Assembly: GCA_017420755.1 (NCBI GenBank)
Contig: JAFQOG010000028.1
Span: forward strand, 62,001 to 126,000
Source of the DNA: Clostridia bacterium
GTDB taxonomy: Bacteria > Bacillota > Clostridia > Oscillospirales > CAG-272
Direction of reading: 5' to 3'
Length of the DNA: 64,000 nucleotides
This document shows positions 24,377 through 33,036 of the stretch, piece after piece. The translations under genes were made by a program, and so were the position numbers. Below the pieces are notes generated by a model that had not been told where the DNA came from, ran no database searches, and saw nothing but the letters and a program-made list of their open reading frames with translations. Position 1 is the stretch's first letter. Every line of letters begins with the position of its first letter.

Positions 24377-26121
24377 CTATGTCTTCTCCTAATGATAATG
24401 ACAGCGCCGGTTACCAAGGCAAGAACAGGAAGCACTGCAATACAAATAGCAAAGGCAACAACCTTTTCTGTTGAGGTGATGTTTAGGTCATAGTTGTTGA
24501 AAACCTTGAATTCAACATCAGTTGGGTATGTTTGTGCTGTTGTTGTGGAGCGAATAAGTGAGCGCAGGATTTGTGTGTTAGCAGAGGAGCGCAAAATATG
24601 GCTGTCGTCTGCAAAATCTCCGCTTGCACAAATCATAAGGTAAGAGTTGAAATCAACATTACCCCAGTCGCCGCCACCTTGGTTGGTAACTGTATTTGTG
24701 GTGTTTGTTATTGATATTAGAGTTGCATTTCTTTCTGATGCAACATTAGTGGTTTTTACAAGTGATTCCGATTGAGTGAAGGAGTAGTCACCTGTTTGCG
24801 AGTTTCCCGGAAGCTTACTTTCGTTTATTGACAAGTACAAGGAGTTGTTAAAAACAGGCTTTTTGCTTGAATTTTGCAGTGCAGGGAAATACGAGTCGGT
24901 TGCAGTGTTTTCTGGAACAACAGCCTCAAATCCGCCGGTTACACCATTGAATGAGTCATTTACCTTGCTACTATTTACAGTAACACCGCCCCACATTTCG
25001 AAAAATCCGTAAAGATTTTTCATTTCGCCAACAGGAGTGTCAGCATCAAGGAATGTCATAACAGCGCCTTTTTTGGAAAGGTAGCTTTCAAGCAAACGAA
25101 TTTCGCTATCCTCATAATCCTTCTTAGGCTCATAAATAACGAGCGCACGCATATCAGATGGCATTTTTTCGCGTTTTTTCAAGTCATCAAGATAAACAGG
25201 CTTTTCTTCGCTCTTGCATCCATTATATGAACACTTAAATCTTTTCGCAAGAATCAATCTTCCATCCTCGGCTTCTTCAAGCTTTGTGTCCTCGCTGTTT
25301 ATGTCAATTTCCCAGTCCCAAAGAGGGCTATATTGCTTTCCACACTCGCAGGTGTATACTTTTTCCGCCAAATCGATAGGACGATATTTAAATCCTGCGT
25401 TTATAAAAAGAGAGGTGAGCTGTGTGATTGTTGGCACCTGAACAAGGTCGCCGTTTGAATCAACAACATTGTCAACGCACTCGTCGTGGTTAACAACAAA
25501 GTAAACAATTGGCTCATCATCAGTTGTCAAGCGAATAGACGCTTCAACGAGCATAACCTCGCCGTTGTAAGCGAAAAGTCCGTCGTTTGAATCGCTAACA
25601 TAGAAGCTACCAACATTATAAATTTCAAATTGAGTTAGCTTGCCGTCAGCTGGCTTTTCAAGGTCAGTACGCATAACAACAACCGTTTCCTCGTCAATTT
25701 TTTGGTCGCCAGTTGCAAGCTTGAATTGATTAACAAATTCGTAGTCGTCAGCAGAGTGGTATGAAACCTTGACATTGTCAAGCTTTTCTGCAAGCTGTGT
25801 TGCCGTTTGGTTAACGTATGCAAGTCCAACGCCATCTGCAACGCTCGATGAATAAGATGACTCAACAATATCCTTTGTTGAGAAGAAAACGATTTCAATC
25901 TCGGCATTCTTGTTTATGTCAGCCATAGCTGTTATAAATTCGTCAGAGGCAGTATAAATCTGCTCGTCCGTCATATCAAAGTACCAGTTGAAGCGGTTGG
26001 CAAGGAAGGAAATTAGAATATTGAAAACAATAACAATAGCAATAATAATTGCTAAAAATCCTGCCAAAACAACGCCGTATTTCATTTTACGCTTGTTTGA
26101 AAATTTCTTTAAAAAATCCAT
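24373..26121 (-). CDS. GldG-family ABC transporter auxiliary protein with a Cys4 insertion
   Basis: 582 residues. An N-terminal helix (about 15-40), a large extracytoplasmic domain of the GldG/DUF4350 type (LVIYEPKKDYEDSEIRLLESYL, GAVMTFLDADTP) and a C-terminal helix (about 555-578) give the usual two-anchor topology. Between residues 258 and 302 there are four cysteines (CEC and CSYNGC) in a zinc-ribbon-like arrangement, which is not a standard part of GldG. AAGGAGGTG lies before the ATG, 12 bp after the permease. GldG partners of the ABC exporter bind an unknown extracellular ligand or complex. Confidence 0.85.
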   Translation of the reverse strand: MDFLKKFSNKRKMKYGVVLAGFLAIIIAIVIVFNILISFLANRFNWYFDMTDEQIYTASDEFITAMADINKNAEIEIVFFSTKDIVESSYSSSVADGVGLAYVNQTATQLAEKLDNVKVSYHSADDYEFVNQFKLATGDQKIDEETVVVMRTDLEKPADGKLTQFEIYNVGSFYVSDSNDGLFAYNGEVMLVEASIRLTTDDEPIVYFVVNHDECVDNVVDSNGDLVQVPTITQLTSLFINAGFKYRPIDLAEKVYTCECGKQYSPLWDWEIDINSEDTKLEEAEDGRLILAKRFKCSYNGCKSEEKPVYLDDLKKREKMPSDMRALVIYEPKKDYEDSEIRLLESYLSKKGAVMTFLDADTPVGEMKNLYGFFEMWGGVTVNSSKVNDSFNGVTGGFEAVVPENTATDSYFPALQNSSKKPVFNNSLYLSINESKLPGNSQTGDYSFTQSESLVKTTNVASERNATLISITNTTNTVTNQGGGDWGNVDFNSYLMICASGDFADDSHILRSSANTQILRSLIRSTTTAQTYPTDVEFKVFNNYDLNITSTEKVVAFAICIAVLPVLALVTGAVIIIRRRHR

Positions 26122-26133
26122 ACCGGCACCTCC

Positions 26134-26868
26134 TTATGAGAGTCTGCGCGCTTGGAAAACGCGCTCACTCAAGAACAAAAAGATACCTGTGATAGAAAGA
26201 TAATAAACGAGAGCGCCTATGTCAAAGTAGCCATAAACGAACGCATCAAATCTTGCAAAAAGCGAGAGCCAGTTAATAACTACTCTAACAATATAAAAAG
26301 CCTCGCCTGTAAAGAGATTGCCAATGCCGTTGATTATTAAAAGCCCGAACAAAGCCCCAACAGTGATAACGGCAGAAGCAAACATATTTTCAGTTAGTGT
26401 TGAAACAAAAATACCAATGGCAATAAAGCACATGCCAAGCAAAATAAGAGCAATATAGTTACCAATAATCATTGCCATATTTGGCGGGGATGATGTTTCT
26501 GGTGTATAGATGTATAGGAAAATGAAATTAAATGATGAAAGTACAAGATAAATTATGTACATTGTGAATGCGCTAAAAAATTTGCCGAGTACAAGTGAAA
26601 AAATAGAGTTAGGAGAGGTCAAAAGAAGCTGGTCTGTCTTTGTTCTTCTTTCCTCGCTAAAGCTACGCATTGTAAGAATAGGGAGAACCACCATCATAAG
26701 GAAAAGGATGATAGAGAAGTAGCTCGAGGTATCCGAGGTTGGACTTTGATTAAAGAAGGTGGAAATGGAAAACACGAATCCGGTAACAGCCAAAGAAACA
26801 GCGAGAAAAATATATCCCGTTGCGGTTGTAAAATAGGAGCGCATTTCCTTTTTGTAAATTGCAAACAC
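26134..26868 (-). CDS. ABC-2 type permease (GldF-like)
   Basis: 244 residues with six hydrophobic segments, beginning FAIYKKEMRSYFTT, the typical start of GldF/NosY-like permeases. It has RSFSEERRTKTDQLLLTSP after helix 2 and a C-terminal LSERVFQARRLS. It starts with GTG; the ATPase stop TAG shares its G (TAGTG), and GGAGG is nine bases ahead. It forms the membrane pore of the exporter encoded here. The cargo is unknown. Confidence 0.9.
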   Translation of the reverse strand: MFAIYKKEMRSYFTTATGYIFLAVSLAVTGFVFSISTFFNQSPTSDTSSYFSIILFLMMVVLPILTMRSFSEERRTKTDQLLLTSPNSIFSLVLGKFFSAFTMYIIYLVLSSFNFIFLYIYTPETSSPPNMAMIIGNYIALILLGMCFIAIGIFVSTLTENMFASAVITVGALFGLLIINGIGNLFTGEAFYIVRVVINWLSLFARFDAFVYGYFDIGALVYYLSITGIFLFLSERVFQARRLS

Positions 26869-27812
26869 TACTTATTTCCTCCTTTCGCGTCAACTAACTT
26901 GATAAATAGGTCCTCGAGCGTAATTTCTACGCCCTCCATAGCAAGAATAGGCCAGCCCTTGGATGCAAGTGCTGTGAATATCATTTTTCTTATATCAACA
27001 GAGCCAGAATATTCAATGATGTATGTAAATGCATCGCCGTCGCGCGCGCCATCCTGCGTTACGCGTGTTACACTGTGAATACCCTTCAAAAGATTCAAAA
27101 CCTCGCGTGATGGCCCTGCAATTTTTACACGGAAGCGATTGTTTTGACCAAGGGTTTGGTTTAGATGCGATGTTTTTTCGTCAGCGATGATTTTGCCCTC
27201 GTTAATTATGATAATTCTATCGCAAATGGCTTGTACCTCTGACAAAATGTGCGTTGAAAGAATAACCGTGTGGTCCTTGCCAAGAGAACGGAGAAGATTT
27301 CTAACCTCAATGATTTGCTTAGGGTCAAGACCAACAGTTGGCTCGTCAAAAATGATTATTTCAGGGTTGCCAATGATAGCAGAGGCAATGCCAACTCTTT
27401 GCTTATATCCCTTTGAAAGATTTCTTATAAGCTTATTTTTAACATCGGCAATCTTGACAAGGTCACAAACCTCATCGAGGTGAGCCTTTTTATTAAATTC
27501 ACAGCTCTTTAAATCGAAAACAAAGGAAAGATATTCCCAAACCGTCATGTCAATATAAAGCGGTGGCTGCTCGGGCAAAAATCCAATCTTTTTCTTTGCC
27601 TTGGTTGGCTCTAAAAAGACATCAATATTATCAACCTTGACAGTGCCGGAGGTAGGGGAAAGGTAGCCTGTTATCATATTCATCGTTGTTGATTTTCCGG
27701 CGCCGTTTGGACCAAGGAAGCCGACAATTTCTCCTGTTTTTATCAAAAAGGAGATGTCATCAACAGCGTATTTGTTGCCAAATTTTCTAACTAAGTTATT
27801 AATTTCTATCAT
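26868..27812 (-). CDS. ABC transporter ATP-binding protein (GldA-like)
   Basis: 314-residue nucleotide-binding subunit. Walker A is GPNGAGKSTT, Q-loop FLPEQPPLY, signature LSKGYKQR, Walker B IIIFDEPTVGLDP and the switch His in LSTHIL. A C-terminal domain of about 90 residues (RVKIAGPSREVLNLLKGI) follows, as in GldA/CcmA-like exporters. First gene of the operon; AGGAG before the ATG. Confidence 0.93.
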   Translation of the reverse strand: MIEINNLVRKFGNKYAVDDISFLIKTGEIVGFLGPNGAGKSTTMNMITGYLSPTSGTVKVDNIDVFLEPTKAKKKIGFLPEQPPLYIDMTVWEYLSFVFDLKSCEFNKKAHLDEVCDLVKIADVKNKLIRNLSKGYKQRVGIASAIIGNPEIIIFDEPTVGLDPKQIIEVRNLLRSLGKDHTVILSTHILSEVQAICDRIIIINEGKIIADEKTSHLNQTLGQNNRFRVKIAGPSREVLNLLKGIHSVTRVTQDGARDGDAFTYIIEYSGSVDIRKMIFTALASKGWPILAMEGVEITLEDLFIKLVDAKGGNK

Positions 27813-27849
27813 GTTTACTCCTATATGCTGACATAATATTTCATTTTAG

Positions 27850-27878
27850 AGTATAACACATATAATATTAGAAATCAA
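27850..27878 (-). promoter_or_regulatory. promoter of the Gld-type ABC operon
   Basis: TTGATT (27873-27878) and TATACT (27850-27855) on the minus strand with 17-bp spacing, in the AT-rich divergent region with cysK. Confidence 0.7.
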
Positions 27879-27924
27879 TAACAATATTTTACAAAAAAAT
27901 ATTTTTTATTTATTTTTTACTTTG

Positions 27925-27953
27925 TTGACATAGCTATAAAAAGGTGGTAAAAT
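27925..27953 (+). promoter_or_regulatory. promoter of cysK
   Basis: TTGACA (27925-27930), 17 bp, TAAAAT (27948-27953). No T-box or SAM-type leader is seen before the gene. Confidence 0.85.
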
Positions 27954-27984
27954 TATAAAAGATAATCTTGAAAGGAGAGCCGAG

Positions 27985-28902
27985 ATGATATATAAATCAG
28001 TTGACAGCCTGATAGGAAACACACCACTTGTTCAGCTTTTTAATATTCAAAATGAATTTTCCTTGGAAAGTGGACTTCTTGCTAAGCTCGAGATGTGTAA
28101 TCCCGGCGGCTCAGCAAAGGATAGGGTTGCAAGGGCGATTATTAAAGACGCAGAAAAGGCAGGCTTGATTAAAAATGGTGACACCATTATCGAGGCAACC
28201 TCCGGCAACACAGGCATTGCTCTTTCTATGCTCGGTACGGCTTTAGGCTACAAGGTTGTTATTGTAATGCCAGACTCAATGTCTAAGGAAAGAATAGATG
28301 CAATGAGGGCGTATGGCGCAGAGGTCGTTTTAACTCCCGGTAAGGACGGTATGAGTGGTGCTCTTTTGGTGGCAAACGAAATCAAGAAAAAAACCAAGGG
28401 CGCTTTTATGGCATCACAATTTGAAAACATGTCAAACCCACAAGCGCATTATGATACTACAGGTCCGGAAATTTACAAAAACACTGAGGGACGTGTCGAT
28501 ATTTTGATTTCTTGCATAGGCACAGGTGGCACTATTAGTGGGACGGGAAAATACCTAAAGGAGCAAAATCCAAGCATAAAGGTTTATGGCGTTGAGCCGG
28601 AATATTCACCTCTAATATCAAAGGGGATGGCTGGAAAGCACAAGATACAAGGGATAGGCGCGAATTTTATTCCTAAAACATTTGACCAAAATATTTGCGA
28701 TAAAATTATAACTGTAACGGATGAGGATGCTTATAAATTTGCCAAGCTTTTGGCAGAGAAAGAGGGCATTTGTGCCGGCATTTCATCAGGCGCTGCGCTT
28801 TGCGCTGCTATCAAGGTCGCAAGGGAAGAAAAAAACAAAAACATTGTTCTTATTTTGCCTGATACAGGGCTTCGCTATCTTTCCGATGGACTTTTTGACT
28901 AA
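27985..28902 (+). CDS. cysK: cysteine synthase (O-acetylserine sulfhydrylase)
   Basis: 305-residue PLP enzyme that makes cysteine from O-acetylserine and sulfide. Motifs are IGNTPLVQL, NPGGSAKDRVA with the PLP lysine, TSGNTGIALS, the phosphate loop GTGGTISGTG and the C-terminal ISSGAAL. AAAGGAG precedes the ATG. CysK and cystathionine synthase-like relatives look alike, but size and motifs favour CysK. Confidence 0.94.
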   Translation: MIYKSVDSLIGNTPLVQLFNIQNEFSLESGLLAKLEMCNPGGSAKDRVARAIIKDAEKAGLIKNGDTIIEATSGNTGIALSMLGTALGYKVVIVMPDSMSKERIDAMRAYGAEVVLTPGKDGMSGALLVANEIKKKTKGAFMASQFENMSNPQAHYDTTGPEIYKNTEGRVDILISCIGTGGTISGTGKYLKEQNPSIKVYGVEPEYSPLISKGMAGKHKIQGIGANFIPKTFDQNICDKIITVTDEDAYKFAKLLAEKEGICAGISSGAALCAAIKVAREEKNKNIVLILPDTGLRYLSDGLFD

Positions 28903-28935
28903 GAATTAAAATTATTTAAGCTGGAGGGAAAAGCT

Positions 28936-29631
28936 ATGGCTTCCTATGGAGTTATTTTAGATTTAGACGGCACACTGGCATATACGCTTGATGATATTAC
29001 AACTGCTGTCAATAATATGCTTAACAAGCTTGGATATAAAACCCGTACAAAGGCAGAGGTTTTAAAATTTATAAACAATGGTGCTAAAGAGCTTGTTCGC
29101 CGCGCACTTCCGAAAGCGGTGCAGGACGTTGAGTTTATTGTCGATAGCGCGCTCGATGTTTACGGTCAGGAGTATGCGAAGTGCTACCTTGAAAAAACAC
29201 ATCTTTACGATGGGATTTACAAGGAATTGAAGGAACTGAGGGATGCAGGTATTAAGCTTGCGGTTCTATCAAACAAGCAGGATGAGTTTGTTAAAAATGT
29301 TATTTATACGCTCTTCGACAAAAAGTTCTTTAATTTTGTTCAAGGAAATAGCAGTGAGCTACCGGCAAAGCCGGATCCAACCTCGTCGCTTTATATCTGC
29401 AAGCAAATGGGTGTCAAACCTCAAAACTGCATATTTGTCGGTGACTCCGACGTCGATGTAAGGACCGCGCAAAACGCAGAAATGATCTCAATCGGTGTTC
29501 TTTGGGGATATCGAGAGGAGTCTGTTTTAAAGGAAGCCGGAGTTGATTTCACCACTGAAAATCCAACGGATTTAAAGGAAATCATTCTTGAGCTGATAGA
29601 AAAGAAAAAGCAAGAACAAAAGAAAAAATAA
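28936..29631 (+). CDS. HAD-family hydrolase (phosphoglycolate phosphatase-like)
   Basis: 231 residues. Motif I is LDLDGTLAYT, motif II LSNKQ, motif III the Lys of AKPDPTS, motif IV FVGDSDVDV. The helical cap between motifs I and II is of the Gph/PgmB (C1) type. It probably removes phosphate from a small metabolite such as 2-phosphoglycolate; HAD specificity is not readable. GGAGG precedes the ATG 33 bp after cysK, in the same transcript. Confidence 0.9.
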   Translation: MASYGVILDLDGTLAYTLDDITTAVNNMLNKLGYKTRTKAEVLKFINNGAKELVRRALPKAVQDVEFIVDSALDVYGQEYAKCYLEKTHLYDGIYKELKELRDAGIKLAVLSNKQDEFVKNVIYTLFDKKFFNFVQGNSSELPAKPDPTSSLYICKQMGVKPQNCIFVGDSDVDVRTAQNAEMISIGVLWGYREESVLKEAGVDFTTENPTDLKEIILELIEKKKQEQKKK

Positions 29632-29634
29632 ATT

Positions 29635-29662
29635 AAAAGCCGCCCAAACGGGCGGCTTTTTT
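29635..29662 (+). terminator. intrinsic terminator after the HAD gene
   Basis: GCCGCCC-AAAC-GGGCGGC stem with a following run of six T. Confidence 0.95.
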
Positions 29663-29687
29663 CCTTTCGCAGATTGCCAAAATATTC

Positions 29688-29717
29688 TTGACATCTATAT
29701 TGTTAATATGTTATAAT
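29688..29717 (+). promoter_or_regulatory. promoter of the secreted LRR protein gene
   Basis: TTGACA (29688-29693) and TATAAT (29712-29717) with 18-bp spacing, just before the ribosome site AAAGGAG. Confidence 0.85.
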
Positions 29718-29750
29718 CAACATATAACTATATCTTTAAAGGAGATAATT

Positions 29751-31778
29751 ATGAAAAGAAGGATTTTATTAGGCGTTTTAATAGCAGCAGTGGCTATGTG
29801 CCTCTTTGCTATTTCAATTTCCGCAACTGTTGTTACAATAGACGACATCCAATATGACGTTTATACTGACGAAAACGGAAACAATTTCGCTACGGTTTCA
29901 AACAAAAACAGAGGCACCTGCTCTTTGGAAACTGTAATAATTCCAAAAACCGTTGACTATGAGGGTACTACCTACACAGTTAACAAAATGGAAGATTATG
30001 CGTTTGCAGGAAACTCAAGCATTGTTACATTTGTTGTTAAGCCTGCGCTTGCAAGATTTCCAAACTCTATGATTGAATCATCGCGTAACATTAAAAAGGT
30101 TTACGTTGATTTTTCTAACGTTACCGAAATCGGTTCAAGAGCATTTACCTTTGCTGAAAGAGATGACACAAACCCGGTAGAGGGTCAAGAGTTCAAGTTT
30201 TATACAGTTGCATCTTGGGAAGCCGGCAGTGACGTTGAAATTACGGAGGTTAATTTTGACAAGATAGTGTCTATCGGTTCTGGTGCGTTCAACAATGCAA
30301 GTCTTAAAAAGGTTACAATCGGAAAAAACTGTAAATCTATCGGCATACAAACCTTTAGATTCAGTGACCTTGAGGATGTTACTGTAGAGAGTAACGTTGA
30401 TATTCCGTACTACTTTGCTGCTCATGCACAACTTAAATATATAAAATTCGGTTCGCCATCAAGTATAGGCGGCTCTGCGTTCTCTACCAACACAAAGGTG
30501 ATTTCCGTTATAGGCGATCTATCTAACTGTACGTCAATCGGTGGCGGTGCTTTCATTTTTGCAACGCAATATGATAGTGGTAATTCAACTGTTCAATGGT
30601 ACAACCTTAAAGGCGAGCAGGTAGTTGACCTTTCCAATGTTACAAAAATTGAAGGCTCAGGTTTTGCAAGCTCAAACGTTGGTTCTGCAAAAATCATTTG
30701 GCCTAAGGCTCTTACCTCTATATCTGATCAAGCATTTAGAAAAGCAAATATAAACCAACCTATTTATATCAATGCAGCGGCAGGTGCCAACGTTGAAATT
30801 ACTCGTTGGATGTTTGATAGCAACCCATCAAATCTTTACGTGTATGGTCCTGGCGTTTATAGAGCAAACGGAATTTACAGTGCAGGTACTACGGTTGTTT
30901 CTCTTGCTGACCATTTAGAAATCCGTTATGACGCTTTCCAAGGAACAGGCTGCACACTTTACTCTAAATCATATACAATAACAGAGAACAACTCAGCAGT
31001 GGAAAAAGAGCTTAAAAATGCACCAACCGTTGTTGAGATCGCAAGCGGCACAGCAACTCCTTATAAGGGATGTGGCTTGGTTGTTGACTTGGTTTTGGCT
31101 GACGAATCAACTGTAAAAATCGACCGTGTTGTTCACGAATATAAGGATTCGCTTGATATGACGGTTTGTCCTGCCGGCTCCGCTACTATTTATAAGTGCG
31201 ATGGCTGTGGCGATACCTACAAGGAAACAGATGAAACATTTATTTCAAATACTCACGAATATAGCTTTGAAAACGGAGCAATTCTTGTAAACCTTATTTA
31301 CGAAAACGACAATTATTTCCTCGGTGGCACAATGACAGTTAAGTGTGCATTCTGCGATGCAGAAACTGTTCCAGAAGAAAAATACGATTCAATCTTTGAG
31401 GCAATCGGATATTCAATGAGCGAGGAAGAAAGCTATATCTATCACGAGATAAGAGTAAACAAGGAAGCTATCAAGGTTTACGAAGAGTTCTCGGGCAAGA
31501 CCATTCAATATGGTGTGGTTGCGGCGGTCGCAAACGATGGCAAGCCATTAAGCATTGATGCAGAGGGCAACCTTATAACAGCTGAGCAGGCTGTTGCCGC
31601 GGATATGACAAATTCTATATATTCAAAAATCACAATCAAATTAAGCGGTGTTCCAGCAGGCGTAGGCGTTAACTGTAACGCATTCGTTATTGTCGATAAT
31701 ACAATTTCTTACCTTTGTGGAAATCAAATACTTGAAGCAGCAGAAACAAAAATAATTCCTGTGCCAAGTGAAGAATGA
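29751..31778 (+). CDS. secreted leucine-rich-repeat (BspA-type) surface protein
   Basis: 675 residues from ATG 29751, which has AAAGGAG ahead; the frame opens 63 bp earlier within the promoter. The signal peptide ends at about SISA (residue 25). The middle carries BspA/LRR_5-type repeats, for example ITEVNFDKIVSIGSGAFNNA and SLKKVTIGKNCKSIG. Then come two CxxC pairs (CDGCGD, CAFCDAE) and a C-terminal beta domain (about 560-670) that recurs in the secreted protein at 45111-46631. No sortase motif or membrane anchor is seen. Likely an extracellular adhesion or envelope protein. Confidence 0.87.
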   Translation: MKRRILLGVLIAAVAMCLFAISISATVVTIDDIQYDVYTDENGNNFATVSNKNRGTCSLETVIIPKTVDYEGTTYTVNKMEDYAFAGNSSIVTFVVKPALARFPNSMIESSRNIKKVYVDFSNVTEIGSRAFTFAERDDTNPVEGQEFKFYTVASWEAGSDVEITEVNFDKIVSIGSGAFNNASLKKVTIGKNCKSIGIQTFRFSDLEDVTVESNVDIPYYFAAHAQLKYIKFGSPSSIGGSAFSTNTKVISVIGDLSNCTSIGGGAFIFATQYDSGNSTVQWYNLKGEQVVDLSNVTKIEGSGFASSNVGSAKIIWPKALTSISDQAFRKANINQPIYINAAAGANVEITRWMFDSNPSNLYVYGPGVYRANGIYSAGTTVVSLADHLEIRYDAFQGTGCTLYSKSYTITENNSAVEKELKNAPTVVEIASGTATPYKGCGLVVDLVLADESTVKIDRVVHEYKDSLDMTVCPAGSATIYKCDGCGDTYKETDETFISNTHEYSFENGAILVNLIYENDNYFLGGTMTVKCAFCDAETVPEEKYDSIFEAIGYSMSEEESYIYHEIRVNKEAIKVYEEFSGKTIQYGVVAAVANDGKPLSIDAEGNLITAEQAVAADMTNSIYSKITIKLSGVPAGVGVNCNAFVIVDNTISYLCGNQILEAAETKIIPVPSEE

Positions 31779-31784
31779 AAATAA

Positions 31785-31811
31785 AAAGAAACCGAGAAAT
31801 CGGTTTCTTTT
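31785..31811 (+). terminator. intrinsic terminator after the LRR gene
   Basis: AAAGAAACCGA-GAAA-TCGGTTTCTTT stem with GNRA-type loop and T run. Confidence 0.93.
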
Positions 31812-31820
31812 TTATAAAAT

Positions 31821-31855
31821 AAAATCACCTCGCAAAAAGCGAGGTGATTTTTTTA
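31821..31855 (-). terminator. intrinsic terminator after rplL
   Basis: A 13-bp stem AAAATCACCTCGC/GCGAGGTGATTTT with an AAAAA loop. T-rich tails on both strands; it ends rplJ-rplL on the minus strand and may also block leftover plus-strand transcription. Confidence 0.92.
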
Positions 31856-31866
31856 CTAAATCCAAA

Positions 31867-32238
31867 TTATTTAACTTCTGCCTTTGCGCCAGCGTCTGTA
31901 AGTTGCTTAGCGATGTCTTCAGCTGTTTCCTTAGAAACTGCTTCCTTAATTGTCTTTGGAGCGCTCTCAACGAGTTCCTTAGCTTCCTTAAGACCAAGAC
32001 CTGTAAGCTCTCTTACAACCTTGATAACGTTAAGCTTGCTTGCACCTGCTTCAACAAGTACAACGTCAAACTCTGTCTTCTCCTCAACAGGAGCTGCAGC
32101 AACAGCTGCGCCAGCAACTGCAACAGGAGCTGCAGATACGCCGAATTCTTCCTCAACTGCCTTTACAAGATCAGCAAGCTCAAGAATTGAAAGTGTTTTG
32201 ATTTCTTCAAGAATATTAGTAACCTTTTCGTTAGCCAT
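31867..32238 (-). CDS. rplL: 50S ribosomal protein L7/L12
   Basis: 123 residues. The N-terminal dimerisation part ([20 protein letters not shown]), an Ala/Pro/Val-rich hinge ([20 protein letters not shown]) and the C-terminal factor-binding domain ([20 protein letters not shown]) are all present. It forms the ribosomal stalk bound by L10, encoded just upstream. Confidence 0.98.
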   Translation of the reverse strand: MANEKVTNILEEIKTLSILELADLVKAVEEEFGVSAAPVAVAGAAVAAAPVEEKTEFDVVLVEAGASKLNVIKVVRELTGLGLKEAKELVESAPKTIKEAVSKETAEDIAKQLTDAGAKAEVK

Positions 32239-32311
32239 GATAATTTATCCTCCGTAATTTAGATAATATAATTTTTCTTTTTTCTTTACGTTTTTTAAGT
32301 ACGTTAACTTA

Positions 32312-32824
32312 TTATTCAGCAGCCTCTACGCCGTTCTTTTGGTCGATAACTGCTTGGATAGCACGAGCAAAGCCTGAGATAGGACCTTGGATGCTACCGA
32401 GGAATCTTGCAAGAAGTACTTCCTTAGAAGGAATATCAGCAAGAGCCTTAACTGTGTTTGCATCAACAACTGCGTTCTCAAGGAAACCGCCTTTGATTTC
32501 AAAGGTTTCAACCTTGTCAGCATATTCTTTTGCAATCTTTGCTGGAGCAACTGGATCATCATAACCGATAGCGATAGCGCTCATACCGTTAAGATTTTCT
32601 TTCATTGCTTCATAGCCTACTTCATCACAAGCACGACCGATAAGAGTATTTTTAATTACCATATAGTCAACGCCTGCTTTTCTAAAAGCGGCACGCATTT
32701 TGGTATCGTTTTCAACTGTGATACCTTGGTATTGAACAAGAACACCACTCTTTGCCTTCTTGATTTTTTCAACAAGGTCAGCAACAACGGCTTTCTTTTG
32801 TTCAAGAACTGAATTACTTGGCAT
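32312..32824 (-). CDS. rplJ: 50S ribosomal protein L10
   Basis: 170 residues from ATG 32824, preceded by AAGGAGG; the open frame extends to 32959 inside the leader RNA. Motifs are LEQKKAVVADLVEKIKKAKS, GVLVQYQGITVENDTKMR and YMVIKNTLIGRA, with a C-terminal helix that binds L12. L10 carries the L7/L12 dimers and represses this operon through its leader. rplK and rplA are not adjacent, so the stalk genes stand alone here. Confidence 0.97.
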   Translation of the reverse strand: MPSNSVLEQKKAVVADLVEKIKKAKSGVLVQYQGITVENDTKMRAAFRKAGVDYMVIKNTLIGRACDEVGYEAMKENLNGMSAIAIGYDDPVAPAKIAKEYADKVETFEIKGGFLENAVVDANTVKALADIPSKEVLLARFLGSIQGPISGFARAIQAVIDQKNGVEAAE

Positions 32825-32839
32825 AATAACCTCCTTGTA

Positions 32840-32988
32840 AATTTTCGCAGGGTAAAAAGAAAAATCTTTTCTCGGGAAAGCATAAATATCCACACCGAAA
32901 AAAGATTTATTAACTATAAAATTATATAAATTCTTCCTCGGCAGGGAGCATAAATGCAATTACCGTAACCTGCTGTCTTTGGATTAGC
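32840..32988 (-). ncRNA. L10-leader regulatory RNA
   Basis: The 5' untranslated region of rplJ on the minus strand has the hallmark of the L10 leader family: AAAGACAGCAGGT near the start (about 32960-32979), the partner CCCTGCCGAGGA about 40 bases later, and a long stem before the ribosome site. In this family L10-(L12)4 binds the leader and lowers rplJ-rplL expression. Confidence 0.85.
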
Positions 32989-32994
32989 CTCAAC

Positions 32995-33023
32995 ATTATA
33001 GCATAGTGAAAATGCTTTGTCAA
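32995..33023 (-). promoter_or_regulatory. consensus promoter of rplJ-rplL
   Basis: TTGACA (33018-33023), 17 bp, TATAAT (32995-33000), read on the minus strand. Perfect consensus, expected for ribosomal genes. Confidence 0.95.
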
Positions 33024-33036
33024 GTGTTTTTTGAAA

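Noticed and set aside
31768-32257. Two plus-strand open frames covering rplL
   Set aside because: They are antisense shadows of rplL; the Ala/Pro-rich hinge gives long open antisense frames. No ribosome site.
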